NCBI RefSeq assembly: GCF_015686655.1
Contig: NZ_JADPMP010000016.1
Coordinates: forward strand, 1-64,000
Direction of reading: 5' to 3'
Length of the DNA: 64,000 bases
Source: Pontibacter sp. FD36
GTDB taxonomy: Bacteria > Bacteroidota > Bacteroidia > Cytophagales > Hymenobacteraceae
The notes beneath the pieces were generated by a model. That model was not told the DNA's origin and did not search any database. It saw nothing but the letters and a program-made list of their open reading frames with translations. Shown in pieces: positions 44,030-52,528 of the stretch (position 1 is its first letter; every line of letters starts with the position of its first letter). Position numbers and translations under genes: made by a program.

Positions 44030-44466
44030 AGCTAATCATCATCGCCATATTTCTGGCCAGCCTGACCTCGATGTGCGGACACGAGCGCGATCTGGAAACA
44101 GAGCATACTGAAGTAATTCACGAAGAGCAAACGCTGGCCCTGAACGGCACTGAGCGTTGGCAGGCCGACGAGCCGACCAACCGCCACATCGCCCAATTGC
44201 AAGCTATGCTGCAGGAGTTTAAGCTGCAGGCCGAGAACAATTCGGCAGAAGCTTACAACGATTTGGGGTCTTCGATGAAAGCCGAACTGCAACAGCTCTT
44301 CAAAGACTGCCGCATGAAAGGGCCCGACCACGACATGCTGCACGTATACCTGGTGCCGCTGGTGGAGGATGTGAACGTGCTGGCCGAAAAAGACGAGCAC
44401 CTGTCTGAACAGGCATTAGCACGGGTAAGCACGCGACTAAAAGAATACAACACCTATTTTAAATAA
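44026..44466 (+). CDS. Putative small lipoprotein/exported protein
   Basis: A 146-residue protein with an N-terminal hydrophobic segment ending LTSMC at Cys 17, a plausible lipoprotein attachment site. The rest is helical and charged. Its translation is coupled by four-base overlap to the thioredoxin-like gene and followed 3 bases later by the membrane protein. The family is not recognised. Confidence 0.65.
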   Translation: MKLIIIAIFLASLTSMCGHERDLETEHTEVIHEEQTLALNGTERWQADEPTNRHIAQLQAMLQEFKLQAENNSAEAYNDLGSSMKAELQQLFKDCRMKGPDHDMLHVYLVPLVEDVNVLAEKDEHLSEQALARVSTRLKEYNTYFK

Positions 44467-44469
44467 TCG

Positions 44470-45759
44470 ATGGTGGAGGTAAAGGCGCAGCGGCAACCGA
44501 TAACAGAACAGGACACCCTGGTGCGGGCACGGCTTGCGCTGGGCTATTTTGTACTGGTGGCGGTGCTGGGCCTTTTCCTGCGCTGGCTCATGGTGTCGCC
44601 TGTGGTGGGCGTCAACTACAAGAACTTCCTGCATGCGCACTCGCATGTGGCTTTGCTGGGCTGGCTCTACTGCGCATTTTTCGCCGCTTTGCTCTACATT
44701 TTTCCAGCCACTACCTCCGCCGACCGCACCTCATTCCGACGGCAGTTTTTCCTGACGCAGGTATCGGTGCTGGGCATGCTGTTCACGTTCCCCGTGCAGG
44801 GCTATGCGCTCTTCTCCATCATCTTCTCGACGGGGCACATTTTGCTTAGCTACTGGTTTGCCCGCAGCTACTGGCGCCATGTGCGGCAGCATGTGGCGCA
44901 GGAGGTGTATGGCGTTTCGCTGAAGTATATCGGGGCGGGGTTACTGTTTATGGTGGTGTCTTCCATCGGTCCGTGGGCCATGGGGCCGATTATGGCGAAA
45001 GGCACCATTGGCGGTGAACTCTACTACTCGGCCATCTATTTTTACCTGCACTTCCAGTACAACGGCTGGTTTACATTTGCCGCACTGGGCTTGCTGTTCT
45101 GGTTTCTGGAGCGCCACCACATCATGTTCAACCATCGCTGGGCCTTGCGGGCTTTCTGGCTGTTGGCGCTGGCCTGTCTGCCCGCCTATGCGCTGTCGGT
45201 GCTCTGGACCAAACCTGCGGACTGGGTATACGCCATCGGGTATGTGTCGGTGGTCCTACAACTGGCGGGCTTGCTATACCTGACAAAAGTGCTGCGGCAG
45301 GTATGGGCAGAGGTGCTGCCTTTGCTGAAGCCCTGGGTGCGGGCGCTGGCAGGTATGGCGCTGTTCTTTCTAGTGCTGAAGCTTGCCTTGCAAACGGCCT
45401 CCGCTTTCCCGTACATGGCCGACCTGGCCTACAAACTCCGCTACTTCATCATCGGCTACCTGCACCTGTCCTTGCTCGGTTTCGTGTCGCTCTTCGTGCT
45501 GGGCTTCCTCCTGCAGCAAGGCCTCTACCGCCTCGGCCGATATGGCGGTATCTGGCTGGTACTTTTCCTGACGGGCTTCTTCGCCACGGAGTTGCTGATG
45601 TTCGGGCAAGGCACCTTGCTCTGGCTCGGGCTATCGGCTTTGCCAAGTTTCAACTGGCTGATGTTCTGGGCAAGTGTGCCCATGCCGCTGGGGTTGGGGT
45701 TGTTGTTTCTGGGGCAGCGGGGGTTGAATCTGTCAGAATCAGGATTTGCAGGATTTTAG
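44470..45759 (+). CDS. Twelve-helix membrane protein, heme-copper oxidase subunit I-like
   Basis: A 429-residue polytopic protein. HAHSHVALLGW near residue 55 and other helix-embedded His (YFYLHFQYNGW, YLHLSLLGF) suggest heme binding, as in small heme-copper-related/NnrS-like proteins. A second protein with a similar motif is at 54178-55506. The last residues (SESGFAGF) are encoded by an AGGATTTGCAGGATTT-type Bacteroidota repeat (about 45737-45776), so the C terminus may have been altered by that repeat. A function in NO or O2 handling is inferred from the shared promoter type. Confidence 0.7.
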   Translation: MVEVKAQRQPITEQDTLVRARLALGYFVLVAVLGLFLRWLMVSPVVGVNYKNFLHAHSHVALLGWLYCAFFAALLYIFPATTSADRTSFRRQFFLTQVSVLGMLFTFPVQGYALFSIIFSTGHILLSYWFARSYWRHVRQHVAQEVYGVSLKYIGAGLLFMVVSSIGPWAMGPIMAKGTIGGELYYSAIYFYLHFQYNGWFTFAALGLLFWFLERHHIMFNHRWALRAFWLLALACLPAYALSVLWTKPADWVYAIGYVSVVLQLAGLLYLTKVLRQVWAEVLPLLKPWVRALAGMALFFLVLKLALQTASAFPYMADLAYKLRYFIIGYLHLSLLGFVSLFVLGFLLQQGLYRLGRYGGIWLVLFLTGFFATELLMFGQGTLLWLGLSALPSFNWLMFWASVPMPLGLGLLFLGQRGLNLSESGFAGF

Positions 45760-45901
45760 GATTGGCAGGATTGAGAATGCTGATAGGCTGGGTTCCATTT
45801 GGATGGGCATTCGAAATACTACTGGTAAGTATAAATCAACTGCACTTGGCAAGTGTTATACCCATTAATTATGCAAGTAACCGAATACCCTATACCTTAA
45901 T

Positions 45902-46207
45902 CTAATTATAAATAAAGAAGAACCAGATATACATCATTAAAGACATTATCCAAAAGTAGGAGGAATACAAGTAGCCTTTTGCTTTACCTTTTTCGACATG
46001 CCTAAGCTTAAAGTAAAGAGTAATTAAAATCAGAGGTGTTAACACAAAAGTGCCAACTAACATATAGAGGAATATATTTGTTAGAAAATTATTCGAATCT
46101 GACTTTTCGAAAGTAATTAAGCCTATAAATATGATAGTTGCCATCAGCAAAGGTGGAATCATTATACCTTGCATGAATGCACTTGAATTCATTCTTTCAT
46201 TTTTCAT
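45902..46207 (-). CDS. Small membrane protein in an AT-rich patch
   Basis: A 101-residue protein with three hydrophobic helices (about 12-32, 42-65, 80-99). The start overlaps the stop of the next upstream ORF by 11 bases. A+T-rich with Ile/Asn/Lys-rich coding, unlike its neighbours. It may be cassette-borne. The family is unknown. Confidence 0.6.
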   Translation of the reverse strand: MKNERMNSSAFMQGIMIPPLLMATIIFIGLITFEKSDSNNFLTNIFLYMLVGTFVLTPLILITLYFKLRHVEKGKAKGYLYSSYFWIMSLMMYIWFFFIYN

Positions 46208-46481
46208 TCAGCTCTCGACTAAAATGTGTCTTTCTACGCCAAGTATAAATAATTACAAGAATAGATGAACATACTAATGTCAATAATAAAAAGTAACCTG
46301 TAGGTATTTGAATAAATAATAAAAATAAGACGATTCCTATAGCTCCTATACAAATCATATATACAAGAAGCCTTGACATAATACTTTTCCCTTTATACTT
46401 CGCTATAAAATATGCTATTAGAGGCAACCCATGTAAGAGAATGATTACAAAAACAATAGCTGTATCTATATTTTGTTCCAT
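46197..46481 (-). CDS. Small three-helix membrane protein
   Basis: The start MEQNIDTAIVFVII (46481) is chosen; the longer frame to 46589 runs through the repeat block at 46523-46538. The 94-residue product resembles the protein at 46552-46842 in length, helix layout and a P-L-(I/L)-A-Y motif after the first helix, so the two are probably diverged paralogues. It is in an AT-rich patch. Confidence 0.6.
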   Translation of the reverse strand: MEQNIDTAIVFVIILLHGLPLIAYFIAKYKGKSIMSRLLVYMICIGAIGIVLFLLFIQIPTGYFLLLTLVCSSILVIIYTWRRKTHFSRELNEK

Positions 46482-46522
46482 AACTGCCTTTGAATATAAG
46501 TATTTATTAAAATGCACGTAAG

Positions 46523-46538
46523 CTACCTCGAAAGCGTG
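46523..46538 (-). repeat. 16-bp block shared with the left-edge cassette junction
   Basis: CACGCTTTCGAGGTAG on the minus strand is identical to 568-583; the upstream GTATG is also shared at the same distance. It stands between two small ORFs. The bases after it (CTTACG) differ from TTAGCC at the other locus. Confidence 0.55.
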
Positions 46539-46551
46539 TCCATACAGGTAT

Positions 46552-46842
46552 TTATATTTTCCTCTTCGCGGTAAAAGTATAAAAAACAACCAATGAAGTT
46601 AATCCTATTAATATCGTCATAAGAAGAACATGTACTCCCTGACGGCCCTCAACTGATAAGAAAAGGAACCACAAAAAATATACTACAAGAAAAGTAACCA
46701 AGCATAAAATAAGTGAGAAGAATTTTGACAAGCCATCTCGCTTGCCAAACCTTATAATAGAATAGGCTAGGAGAGGAGGGATATATAAAAACAGAATAAT
46801 CGCTACCTTAATCAACGGCATGATATCACTCAAACTATCCAT
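46552..46842 (-). CDS. Small three-helix membrane protein, likely paralogue
   Basis: A 96-residue protein with three helices, similar in plan to 46197-46481. AT-rich codon use. No known family. Confidence 0.6.
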   Translation of the reverse strand: MDSLSDIMPLIKVAIILFLYIPPLLAYSIIRFGKRDGLSKFFSLILCLVTFLVVYFLWFLFLSVEGRQGVHVLLMTILIGLTSLVVFYTFTAKRKI

Positions 46843-47051
46843 AATTACTTACTTAATTAAAGCAGAAAAAGTATAAGCTATGTTACATCAACTGGTTTAG
46901 CTTCTAAAGAAATACTATGAAATAGTGAAACTTCATGCAGAATATATAGCAACTATCCCACACAACCCATAAACTATCACTCTTGCAACTGAATGCTTTT
47001 TGCCCCATAGCAAGGAGAGAAGCAAAGCTAATACAGGCAAAATGTGAAGTA

Positions 47052-47153
47052 CTAAATAAGGTGCCAAAATGTCGGGACAAAGAAAGCCGATTGCGCATAG
47101 GTTGAACCACATAAGCCCACGAGTAGCAAAAGGGTTAAAACAGGTCGCTTCAT
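47052..47153 (-). pseudogene. Truncated secreted-protein gene (signal peptide remnant)
   Basis: A 33-codon frame encodes MKRPVLTLLLLVGLCGSTYA followed by QSAFFVPTFW and a stop. The first 20 residues are a textbook Sec signal with cleavage after TYA, but almost no mature protein remains. It is probably the 5' end of a gene disrupted by rearrangement. The interval 46843-47238 has no other supported gene. Confidence 0.45.
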
Positions 47154-47238
47154 TTGTTCTTTCAGCTTGGTTTTAGCTTCATAGGTTAGGCTATTGCTTA
47201 ATGCAACGGACTATGCGTTAATTAATGTTACACAGTGA

Positions 47239-47700
47239 TTATTCTTTAACATCATCTTGTTTGTTCTCATTATAAGGCTTTTTCAGAACGTGGTAATTTA
47301 AATAAACAATGAACGCTACCACAACACCACATAACACCATAGTCCAAATACTAAGGAGTGCGTTGACCCCATTGAAACCAATTTCATTCATGAAAAGATA
47401 ATAGTATATGCATGTATTTATTCCCCATGAAAGCCAAAATGACCTTTTAGCTAATGTAATTAAATTGACTTCATAGCCATATGCCTTAGCTACAAACTTA
47501 GTAACACCCAGAGCAAATATTATTGCCAGAGATGTAACAGAAAAGGAGAAGAGTAAAACCATGAAGATTACTACAATTATCATTATTTGAAATCTTTTAG
47601 TATTTATTTCGATGTTATCATGTTTGGCATTATCCTCTGTAACAATTCTGTAGCAATACCATAGCCAATATAGCCCTTTTTCTATAATAGCCAAGTTCAA
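47239..47700 (-). CDS. Hypothetical membrane protein in the AT-rich patch
   Basis: A 153-residue protein with about four hydrophobic segments from residue 38 on and a charged C terminus. AT-rich, with Asn/Ile/Lys codons unlike flanking genes. No known family. It is followed on its own strand by a weak imperfect TTAACGCA ... TGCATTAA palindrome (about 47190-47222). Confidence 0.6.
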   Translation of the reverse strand: MNLAIIEKGLYWLWYCYRIVTEDNAKHDNIEINTKRFQIMIIVVIFMVLLFSFSVTSLAIIFALGVTKFVAKAYGYEVNLITLAKRSFWLSWGINTCIYYYLFMNEIGFNGVNALLSIWTMVLCGVVVAFIVYLNYHVLKKPYNENKQDDVKE

Positions 47701-47710
47701 ACATCACCCC

Positions 47711-47751
47711 AAAAAAAAAACAGGAGCGCCTATACCCAGACGCTCCTGTTT
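47711..47751 (-). terminator. Terminator of the ribonucleotide reductase gene
   Basis: On the minus strand AAACAGGAGCG pairs with CGCTCCTGTTT around a 12-base loop, followed by a run of T. Confidence 0.9.
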
Positions 47752-47769
47752 CATTTCCACAAAACTCAA

Positions 47770-50700
47770 TCAACTACACCCCAAACTATTCCCACAGTTC
47801 AGGCACTTGTAGCAGGTGCCCGAGCGGATGGTGATGTGGCCGCAGACGTTGCAGATGGGAGCGTCGCCCATCATGTTGGCCAGCACCTGTTGGGTCTGTT
47901 CGAGTAGCACGGTGCGGCTCTGCGACACCAGGGTATAGCCATTGGCTTTCAGGTCGGTGACTGGCTCGGGCTGGGCCGCTGGCTTTGCTACGGCAGGTAT
48001 AGCTGCAGCCACTGGAGGGGCGGGTGACTCTGTTTTCTCACGCGGCACATGCACGAGGTCTTCGCGCTGCAGGTACTCGTAGCCGAGGAGGCGGAAGAGG
48101 TAGTCGAAGACCGAGGTGGCGGACTTGATGTTGGGGTGCTCCACACGGCCCGCTGGCTCGAAACGGGTGAATGTAAAGCGGTTCACAAACTCCTCCAGCG
48201 GCACGCCATACTGCAGGCCCAGCGATACCGAAATGGCGAAACAGTTGAGGATGGAGCGGAACGAGGCGCCCTCCTTGTACATGTCGATGAACACTTCGCC
48301 GAGGTCGCCGTTCGGGTACTCGCCCGTGCGGATGTACACGGTGTGGCCGTCAATCTTGGCTTTCTGGGTGAAACCGCTGCGCTTGTCGGGCAGTTTGCGA
48401 CGCTCCACCATGTGGGCCAGTTGCTTGCGGAACGGCTCGTTGGCGGCGTCTTCCAGAATGGCCTTGGCCGCCTGCAACACCTGTTCGGCGCTAATGCTGT
48501 TGTCGATCTGCGGCGCTTCCGCGTCGGGTGCTTCGTCGGTTTCGGCTTTCTTGCTGCCCGACGAAAGCGGCTGTGAAAGCTTGCTGCCGTCGCGGTAAAT
48601 CGAACAGGCTTTCAGGCCCAGCTCCCACGACAGGAGGTAGCAACGGGCCACTTCTTCGCGGGTAGTTTCGTTGGGCAGGTTGATGGTCTTGGAGATGGCC
48701 CCCGAAATGAACGGCTGCACCGCCGCCATCATCTGGATGTGCCCCTCTGGTCGGATAAAGCGCTTGCCTTTCTGTCCGCACTTGTTGGCGCAGTCGAACA
48801 CAGGGTAATGCTCCTCGCGCAGGTGGGGCGCGCCCTCGGTGGTCATGGTGCCGCAGATGTAGTCGCTGGCTTCTTCTTGCTGGGCATAGGTATAGCCGAG
48901 CGCTTTTAACAGGTTGAAGTCAGGCTGGTGGTACTGTTCGGGTCTGAAGCCGAGTCGCTGCAGGGTGGCGTCGCCCAGGGTATAGGTACTGAAGAGCGAG
49001 GCCACATCGTAAGCCGTCGGCAGGGCCGCTTCCAGCTTCTGAATCTCTTCCTTTGTGAATCCTTTCGCCAGCAAACTTTCCGCGTTGATGTGCGGAGCGC
49101 CTTTGAACGTGGCGTGGCCTTTGGCGTAGTTCACGATGGCCTGCAGCTCGGCTTCGGTATAGCCCAGTTTGCGCAGCGCGGCAGGTATAGACTGGTTGAT
49201 GATTTTGAAATAACCGCCACCTGCCAGCTTCTTGTACTTCACCAGCGCAAAGTCAGGCTCCACGCCCGTGGTGTCGCAGTCCATCAGCAAACCGATGGTG
49301 CCCGTCGGGGCGATGACCGTGGCCTGCGCATTGCGGTAGCCGTGTTTTTTGCCCAGTTCCAGCGCTTCGTCCCATGCCTGGCAGGCAGCCAGGTATAGGT
49401 AGTCGGGGCAAAGGGCAGGGTCGAGCGGCTGCGCAGGTATAGACAAACCTTCGAAGGCTTCGGGCTGGTTGTGCGCGGCGGCACGGTGGTTACGGATGAC
49501 GCGCAGCATGGCTTCTGCGTTGGGTTTATACTTCGGGAAAGCACCCAGTTCGGCGGCCATCTCGGCGGAGGTGGCATAGGAGGTACCCGTCATGATGGCG
49601 GTGAGCGCGGCGGCCACCGTGCGGGCTTCGTCGCTGTCGTAGGCCAGTCCCTGCACCATCAGCAAAGCGCCGAGGTTGGCATAGCCGAGGCCGATGGTGC
49701 GATAATCGTAGGAGCGCTGCGCCACTTCTTCGGAGGGGAACTGCGCCATCAGCACAGAAATCTCCAGTACCATGGTCCAGAGGCGACAGGCATGGCGGTA
49801 GGCGGCTACATCAAAGGTCTGCGTGGCTTCATCGAAAAAGCGAATCAGGTTGAGTGAGGCGAGGTTGCAGGCCGTGTTGTCGAGGAACATGTACTCCGAG
49901 CAGGGGTTGGAGGCACGAATAGGCCCTTCGGCGGGACAGGTATGCCACTCGTTAATCGTCGTGTCGAATTGCAGTCCAGGGTCGGCGCAGGACCAGGCCG
50001 CGTCAGCTATCTGGTCCCACAGCTCGCGGGCAGGTATGGACTTCAGCACCTTGCCTGTGGAGCGGGCACGCAGGTGCCAGGGTTCGTTGTTTTGGAGCGC
50101 CTTGAAAAAGGAGTTCGGCACCCGCACCGAGTTGTTCGAGTTCTGACCCGAAACCGTCTGGTAGGCTTCGCCGTTGTAGTCCGCGGAGTAGCCCGCCGCA
50201 ATCAGGGCCGCCACTTTTCTCTCTTCTTCCTTTTTCCAGTTGATGAACTCCACAATCTCGGGGTGGTCGAGGTCGAGGCACACCATCTTGGCCGCCCGCC
50301 GTGTCGTACCGCCCGACTTAATGGCCCCCGCCGCACGGTCGCCAATCTTCAGAAACGACATCAGCCCCGAAGAACTGCCGCCACCGCCCAGCGCTTCGTC
50401 CTTGCCGCGGATGTTCGAGAAATTGGTACCCACGCCGGAGCCATACTTGAAAATGCGGGCTTCCTGCACCCACAGGTCCATGATACCGCCCTTGTTCACG
50501 AGGTCATCGTCCACAGCCAGTATAAAACAGGCATGCGGCTGCGGACGCTCGTAGGCCGAGGTCGACTCCTGCAGCTTTTCGGTTTCGGGGTCTACATAAT
50601 AGTGTCCCTGCGCCTTGCCTTTTAACTTATAGGAGTTGTAGAGGCCCGTGTTGAACCACTGCGGCGAGTTGGGCGCGGCGTACTGCCCGAGGAGCATGTA

Positions 50701-51069
50701 CACCAGTTCGTCGTAGAACGCCTGCGCGTCTTCTTTGGTCTTAAAATAACCATGGCCTTCGCCCCACGAGCGCCAGCAATCTGCCAGGCGGTGGACTACC
50801 TGTTTCACCGATTTCTCGGCCCCCTTACTGCCGTCGGGCTGCGGCACGCCCGCCTTGCGCAGGTACTTCTGGGCGAGTATGTCGGTGGCAATCTGCGACC
50901 ACTGGGCAGGCACTTCCACATCCTTTATCTCGGCCACAATGCCGCCGCTCGGGTCGCGGATGGTGGAGGACCGTGTTTCGTAGTCGAACAAGGCATACGG
51001 GCTCCCACCGTGTTGGGTGAAGAAGCGGGAAACAGCCAGACCGCTGGCTCGGGGACTTCCTTTTTTCAT
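47770..51069 (-). CDS. nrdJ: Adenosylcobalamin-dependent (class II) ribonucleoside-diphosphate reductase
   Basis: This 1099-residue enzyme reduces ribonucleotides to deoxyribonucleotides using coenzyme B12, needing neither O2 nor a metal radical subunit. It has N-terminal catalytic-barrel motifs (SPQWFNTGLYNSY, PQPHACFILAVDDDL, NPCSEYMFLDNTACNLASLN) and ATVIAPTGTIGLLMDCDTTG. The C-terminal extension ends in a zinc-ribbon, CNVCG ... CYKCLNCGNSLGC. It lies back to back with the NO-stress fusion gene. No cobalamin riboswitch is recognisable in the 190-base intergenic stretch. Confidence 0.95.
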   Translation of the reverse strand: MKKGSPRASGLAVSRFFTQHGGSPYALFDYETRSSTIRDPSGGIVAEIKDVEVPAQWSQIATDILAQKYLRKAGVPQPDGSKGAEKSVKQVVHRLADCWRSWGEGHGYFKTKEDAQAFYDELVYMLLGQYAAPNSPQWFNTGLYNSYKLKGKAQGHYYVDPETEKLQESTSAYERPQPHACFILAVDDDLVNKGGIMDLWVQEARIFKYGSGVGTNFSNIRGKDEALGGGGSSSGLMSFLKIGDRAAGAIKSGGTTRRAAKMVCLDLDHPEIVEFINWKKEEERKVAALIAAGYSADYNGEAYQTVSGQNSNNSVRVPNSFFKALQNNEPWHLRARSTGKVLKSIPARELWDQIADAAWSCADPGLQFDTTINEWHTCPAEGPIRASNPCSEYMFLDNTACNLASLNLIRFFDEATQTFDVAAYRHACRLWTMVLEISVLMAQFPSEEVAQRSYDYRTIGLGYANLGALLMVQGLAYDSDEARTVAAALTAIMTGTSYATSAEMAAELGAFPKYKPNAEAMLRVIRNHRAAAHNQPEAFEGLSIPAQPLDPALCPDYLYLAACQAWDEALELGKKHGYRNAQATVIAPTGTIGLLMDCDTTGVEPDFALVKYKKLAGGGYFKIINQSIPAALRKLGYTEAELQAIVNYAKGHATFKGAPHINAESLLAKGFTKEEIQKLEAALPTAYDVASLFSTYTLGDATLQRLGFRPEQYHQPDFNLLKALGYTYAQQEEASDYICGTMTTEGAPHLREEHYPVFDCANKCGQKGKRFIRPEGHIQMMAAVQPFISGAISKTINLPNETTREEVARCYLLSWELGLKACSIYRDGSKLSQPLSSGSKKAETDEAPDAEAPQIDNSISAEQVLQAAKAILEDAANEPFRKQLAHMVERRKLPDKRSGFTQKAKIDGHTVYIRTGEYPNGDLGEVFIDMYKEGASFRSILNCFAISVSLGLQYGVPLEEFVNRFTFTRFEPAGRVEHPNIKSATSVFDYLFRLLGYEYLQREDLVHVPREKTESPAPPVAAAIPAVAKPAAQPEPVTDLKANGYTLVSQSRTVLLEQTQQVLANMMGDAPICNVCGHITIRSGTCYKCLNCGNSLGCS

Positions 51070-51170
51070 AAGGCTTGTTTTAATTTTTTTCGTTGATTTT
51101 TAATAAGTTATGGTATATCGTGATTGGCTATATAGGCTGGAGTAAATGTAGAAATTAAATAATTAAGAAA

Positions 51171-51217
51171 AAAAGACCTTTTTATCTTTTATTTAATTAT
51201 TTTCGTACATACTTTTA
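51171..51217 (+). promoter_or_regulatory. Dyad and promoter of the DUF2249-RIC gene
   Basis: AAAAGA-N8-TCTTTT (51171-51190) matches the outer dyad of site 2 in the cupin and nos promoters. Its centre is 29.5 bp before TACTTTTA (51210-51217), a one-mismatch -7 box. Toward nrdJ a TACATTTA box lies 30.5 bp away, so the site could serve both genes. Confidence 0.5.
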
Positions 51218-51261
51218 CATCGGCAATCATTTACAACCCATTATTCATTTAAAACAACACC

Positions 51262-52218
51262 ATGGAAACCATAGAAAAATTAGACGTAACGGTACTGGAG
51301 CCACGCATGAAGCACCCGACCATTTTTAACTGGTTCGACAACCTGAATGGCGGCGAGGCTTTCGTGATTCACAACGACCACGACCCGAAGCCCCTGTACT
51401 ACCAGTTGCTCGGCGAGCGAGGCAATACCTTTAAGTGGGAGTACCTGTTGCAGGGTCCCGAAATCTGGGAAGTGAAAATCTCAAAACTGACTCCCGAAGA
51501 GGGGGAGACCGTGGGCGAACTCGTAGCCAAAGACTACCGCAAGGCGCAGGTGTTCAAAAAATACGGCATTGACTTTTGCTGCGGAGGCAAGAAATCGCTG
51601 AAACAGGTATGTGAAGAAAAAGGCATTAGCCCCGAAGTAGTTGAAAGCGAGCTGAACGCTATACCTGAAACAGGCAGCGCCACCACACGCGGCAACGAGT
51701 ACGAAAAATGGAGCCTGAGCTTCCTCGGCGACTACATCGTGAACATGCACCACAGCTACGTGCGCGAGGCTATACCTACGCTGTACGAGTACACCACCAA
51801 AGTAGCGCGTGTGCACGGCGGCCGTCACCCAGAGGTAGTGGAAGTAGCCAAGCACTTTGTGAACATCGCCAACGAGCTGGAGGCCCACATGCCGAAAGAA
51901 GAGCGCGTGCTTTTCCCATTCATCAAGCAAATGGAAGAAGCCCAGAAGAGCGGCGTGAAAATAGACCGTCCCGCATTCGGCAGCATCCAGAACCCGATCA
52001 ACATGATGGAGATGGAGCACGAAGCCGCTGGCGACGAACTGGCTGCCATCCGCACTCTGACCGACGACTACACCCTGCCAGCCGACGCCTGCGCCACTTA
52101 TCGCGTGATGTTCTCGAAGCTGCAGGAGTTCGAAGAAGACCTGCACCGCCACATCCACCTGGAGAACAACGTGCTCTTCCCGAAAGCGCTGGAGCTGGAG
52201 AAAGAGGTGCTGAAGTAA
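51262..52218 (+). CDS. DUF2249 fused to RIC/ScdA di-iron Fe-S repair protein
   Basis: A 318-residue cytoplasmic fusion. Residues 1-75 are a DUF2249 domain (MKHPTIFNWFDNLNGGEAFVIHNDHDPKPLYYQL). Residues about 78-130 are a ScdA N-terminal domain with the FCCGG motif, and residues 145-315 a hemerythrin-like four-helix bundle with di-iron ligands HHSY, HMPKEERVLFPF, MEHEAAGDEL and HIHLENNVLFP. RIC proteins restore Fe-S clusters damaged by NO or peroxide. The fused DUF2249 domain, which also occurs singly two genes downstream, suggests a sensor or carrier part. It leads a plus-strand NO/Fe-S gene run. Confidence 0.9.
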   Translation: METIEKLDVTVLEPRMKHPTIFNWFDNLNGGEAFVIHNDHDPKPLYYQLLGERGNTFKWEYLLQGPEIWEVKISKLTPEEGETVGELVAKDYRKAQVFKKYGIDFCCGGKKSLKQVCEEKGISPEVVESELNAIPETGSATTRGNEYEKWSLSFLGDYIVNMHHSYVREAIPTLYEYTTKVARVHGGRHPEVVEVAKHFVNIANELEAHMPKEERVLFPFIKQMEEAQKSGVKIDRPAFGSIQNPINMMEMEHEAAGDELAAIRTLTDDYTLPADACATYRVMFSKLQEFEEDLHRHIHLENNVLFPKALELEKEVLK

Positions 52219-52513
52219 CACCCCACCCCAGCCCTCCCCTTTTGTCGAGGGCCCCTACCCCCAAAACAGGGGAGGGAGTTAAATGACCTACTGCCCTCGC
52301 TCGCGTCCCGCGAGTGTGAGCTATTCGGCGGACTCTGGCCGCTAGTTTGTGCCTGTCGGCACAGGTGGCGAGACGCCACCAAATGTCTCACACTCGCGGG
52401 ACGCGAGCGAGGGCGAAGAGAGACAAGCGAGAGCAAAGAAAAACAACCCTTTCCAACTCCCCCTCCTGTTTTAGGGGTAGGGACCCTTGAAAAAAGGAGG
52501 GGGTCGGGGGAGG
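52219..52513. repeat. Composite repeat: palindromic copy B inside inverted C/G-rich arms
   Basis: The inner part (52293-52414) is copy B of the family at 41813 and 53852, with its core inverted. It is flanked by inverted copies of a 60-bp C-rich/G-rich element (52219-52280 and 52454-52513, sharing CCCTACCCC-AAAACAGG). The whole is a nested palindrome with no coding content. Confidence 0.7.
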
Positions 52514-52528
52514 TAAAACACTACCACT

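Noticed and set aside
46904-47110. 68-codon minus-strand ORF
   Set aside because: No ribosome-binding or family support, and it overlaps the signal-peptide remnant in another frame; better read as decayed DNA.
47190-47222. TTAATGCA ... TGCGTTAA as a second attC site
   Set aside because: Imperfect and very short, with no bulged long stem and no matching core at the other end of a neighbouring ORF; kept only as a weak remark.
51070-51261. Cobalamin riboswitch controlling nrdJ
   Set aside because: The interval is short and AT-rich, and the conserved B12-box pattern was not recognised.
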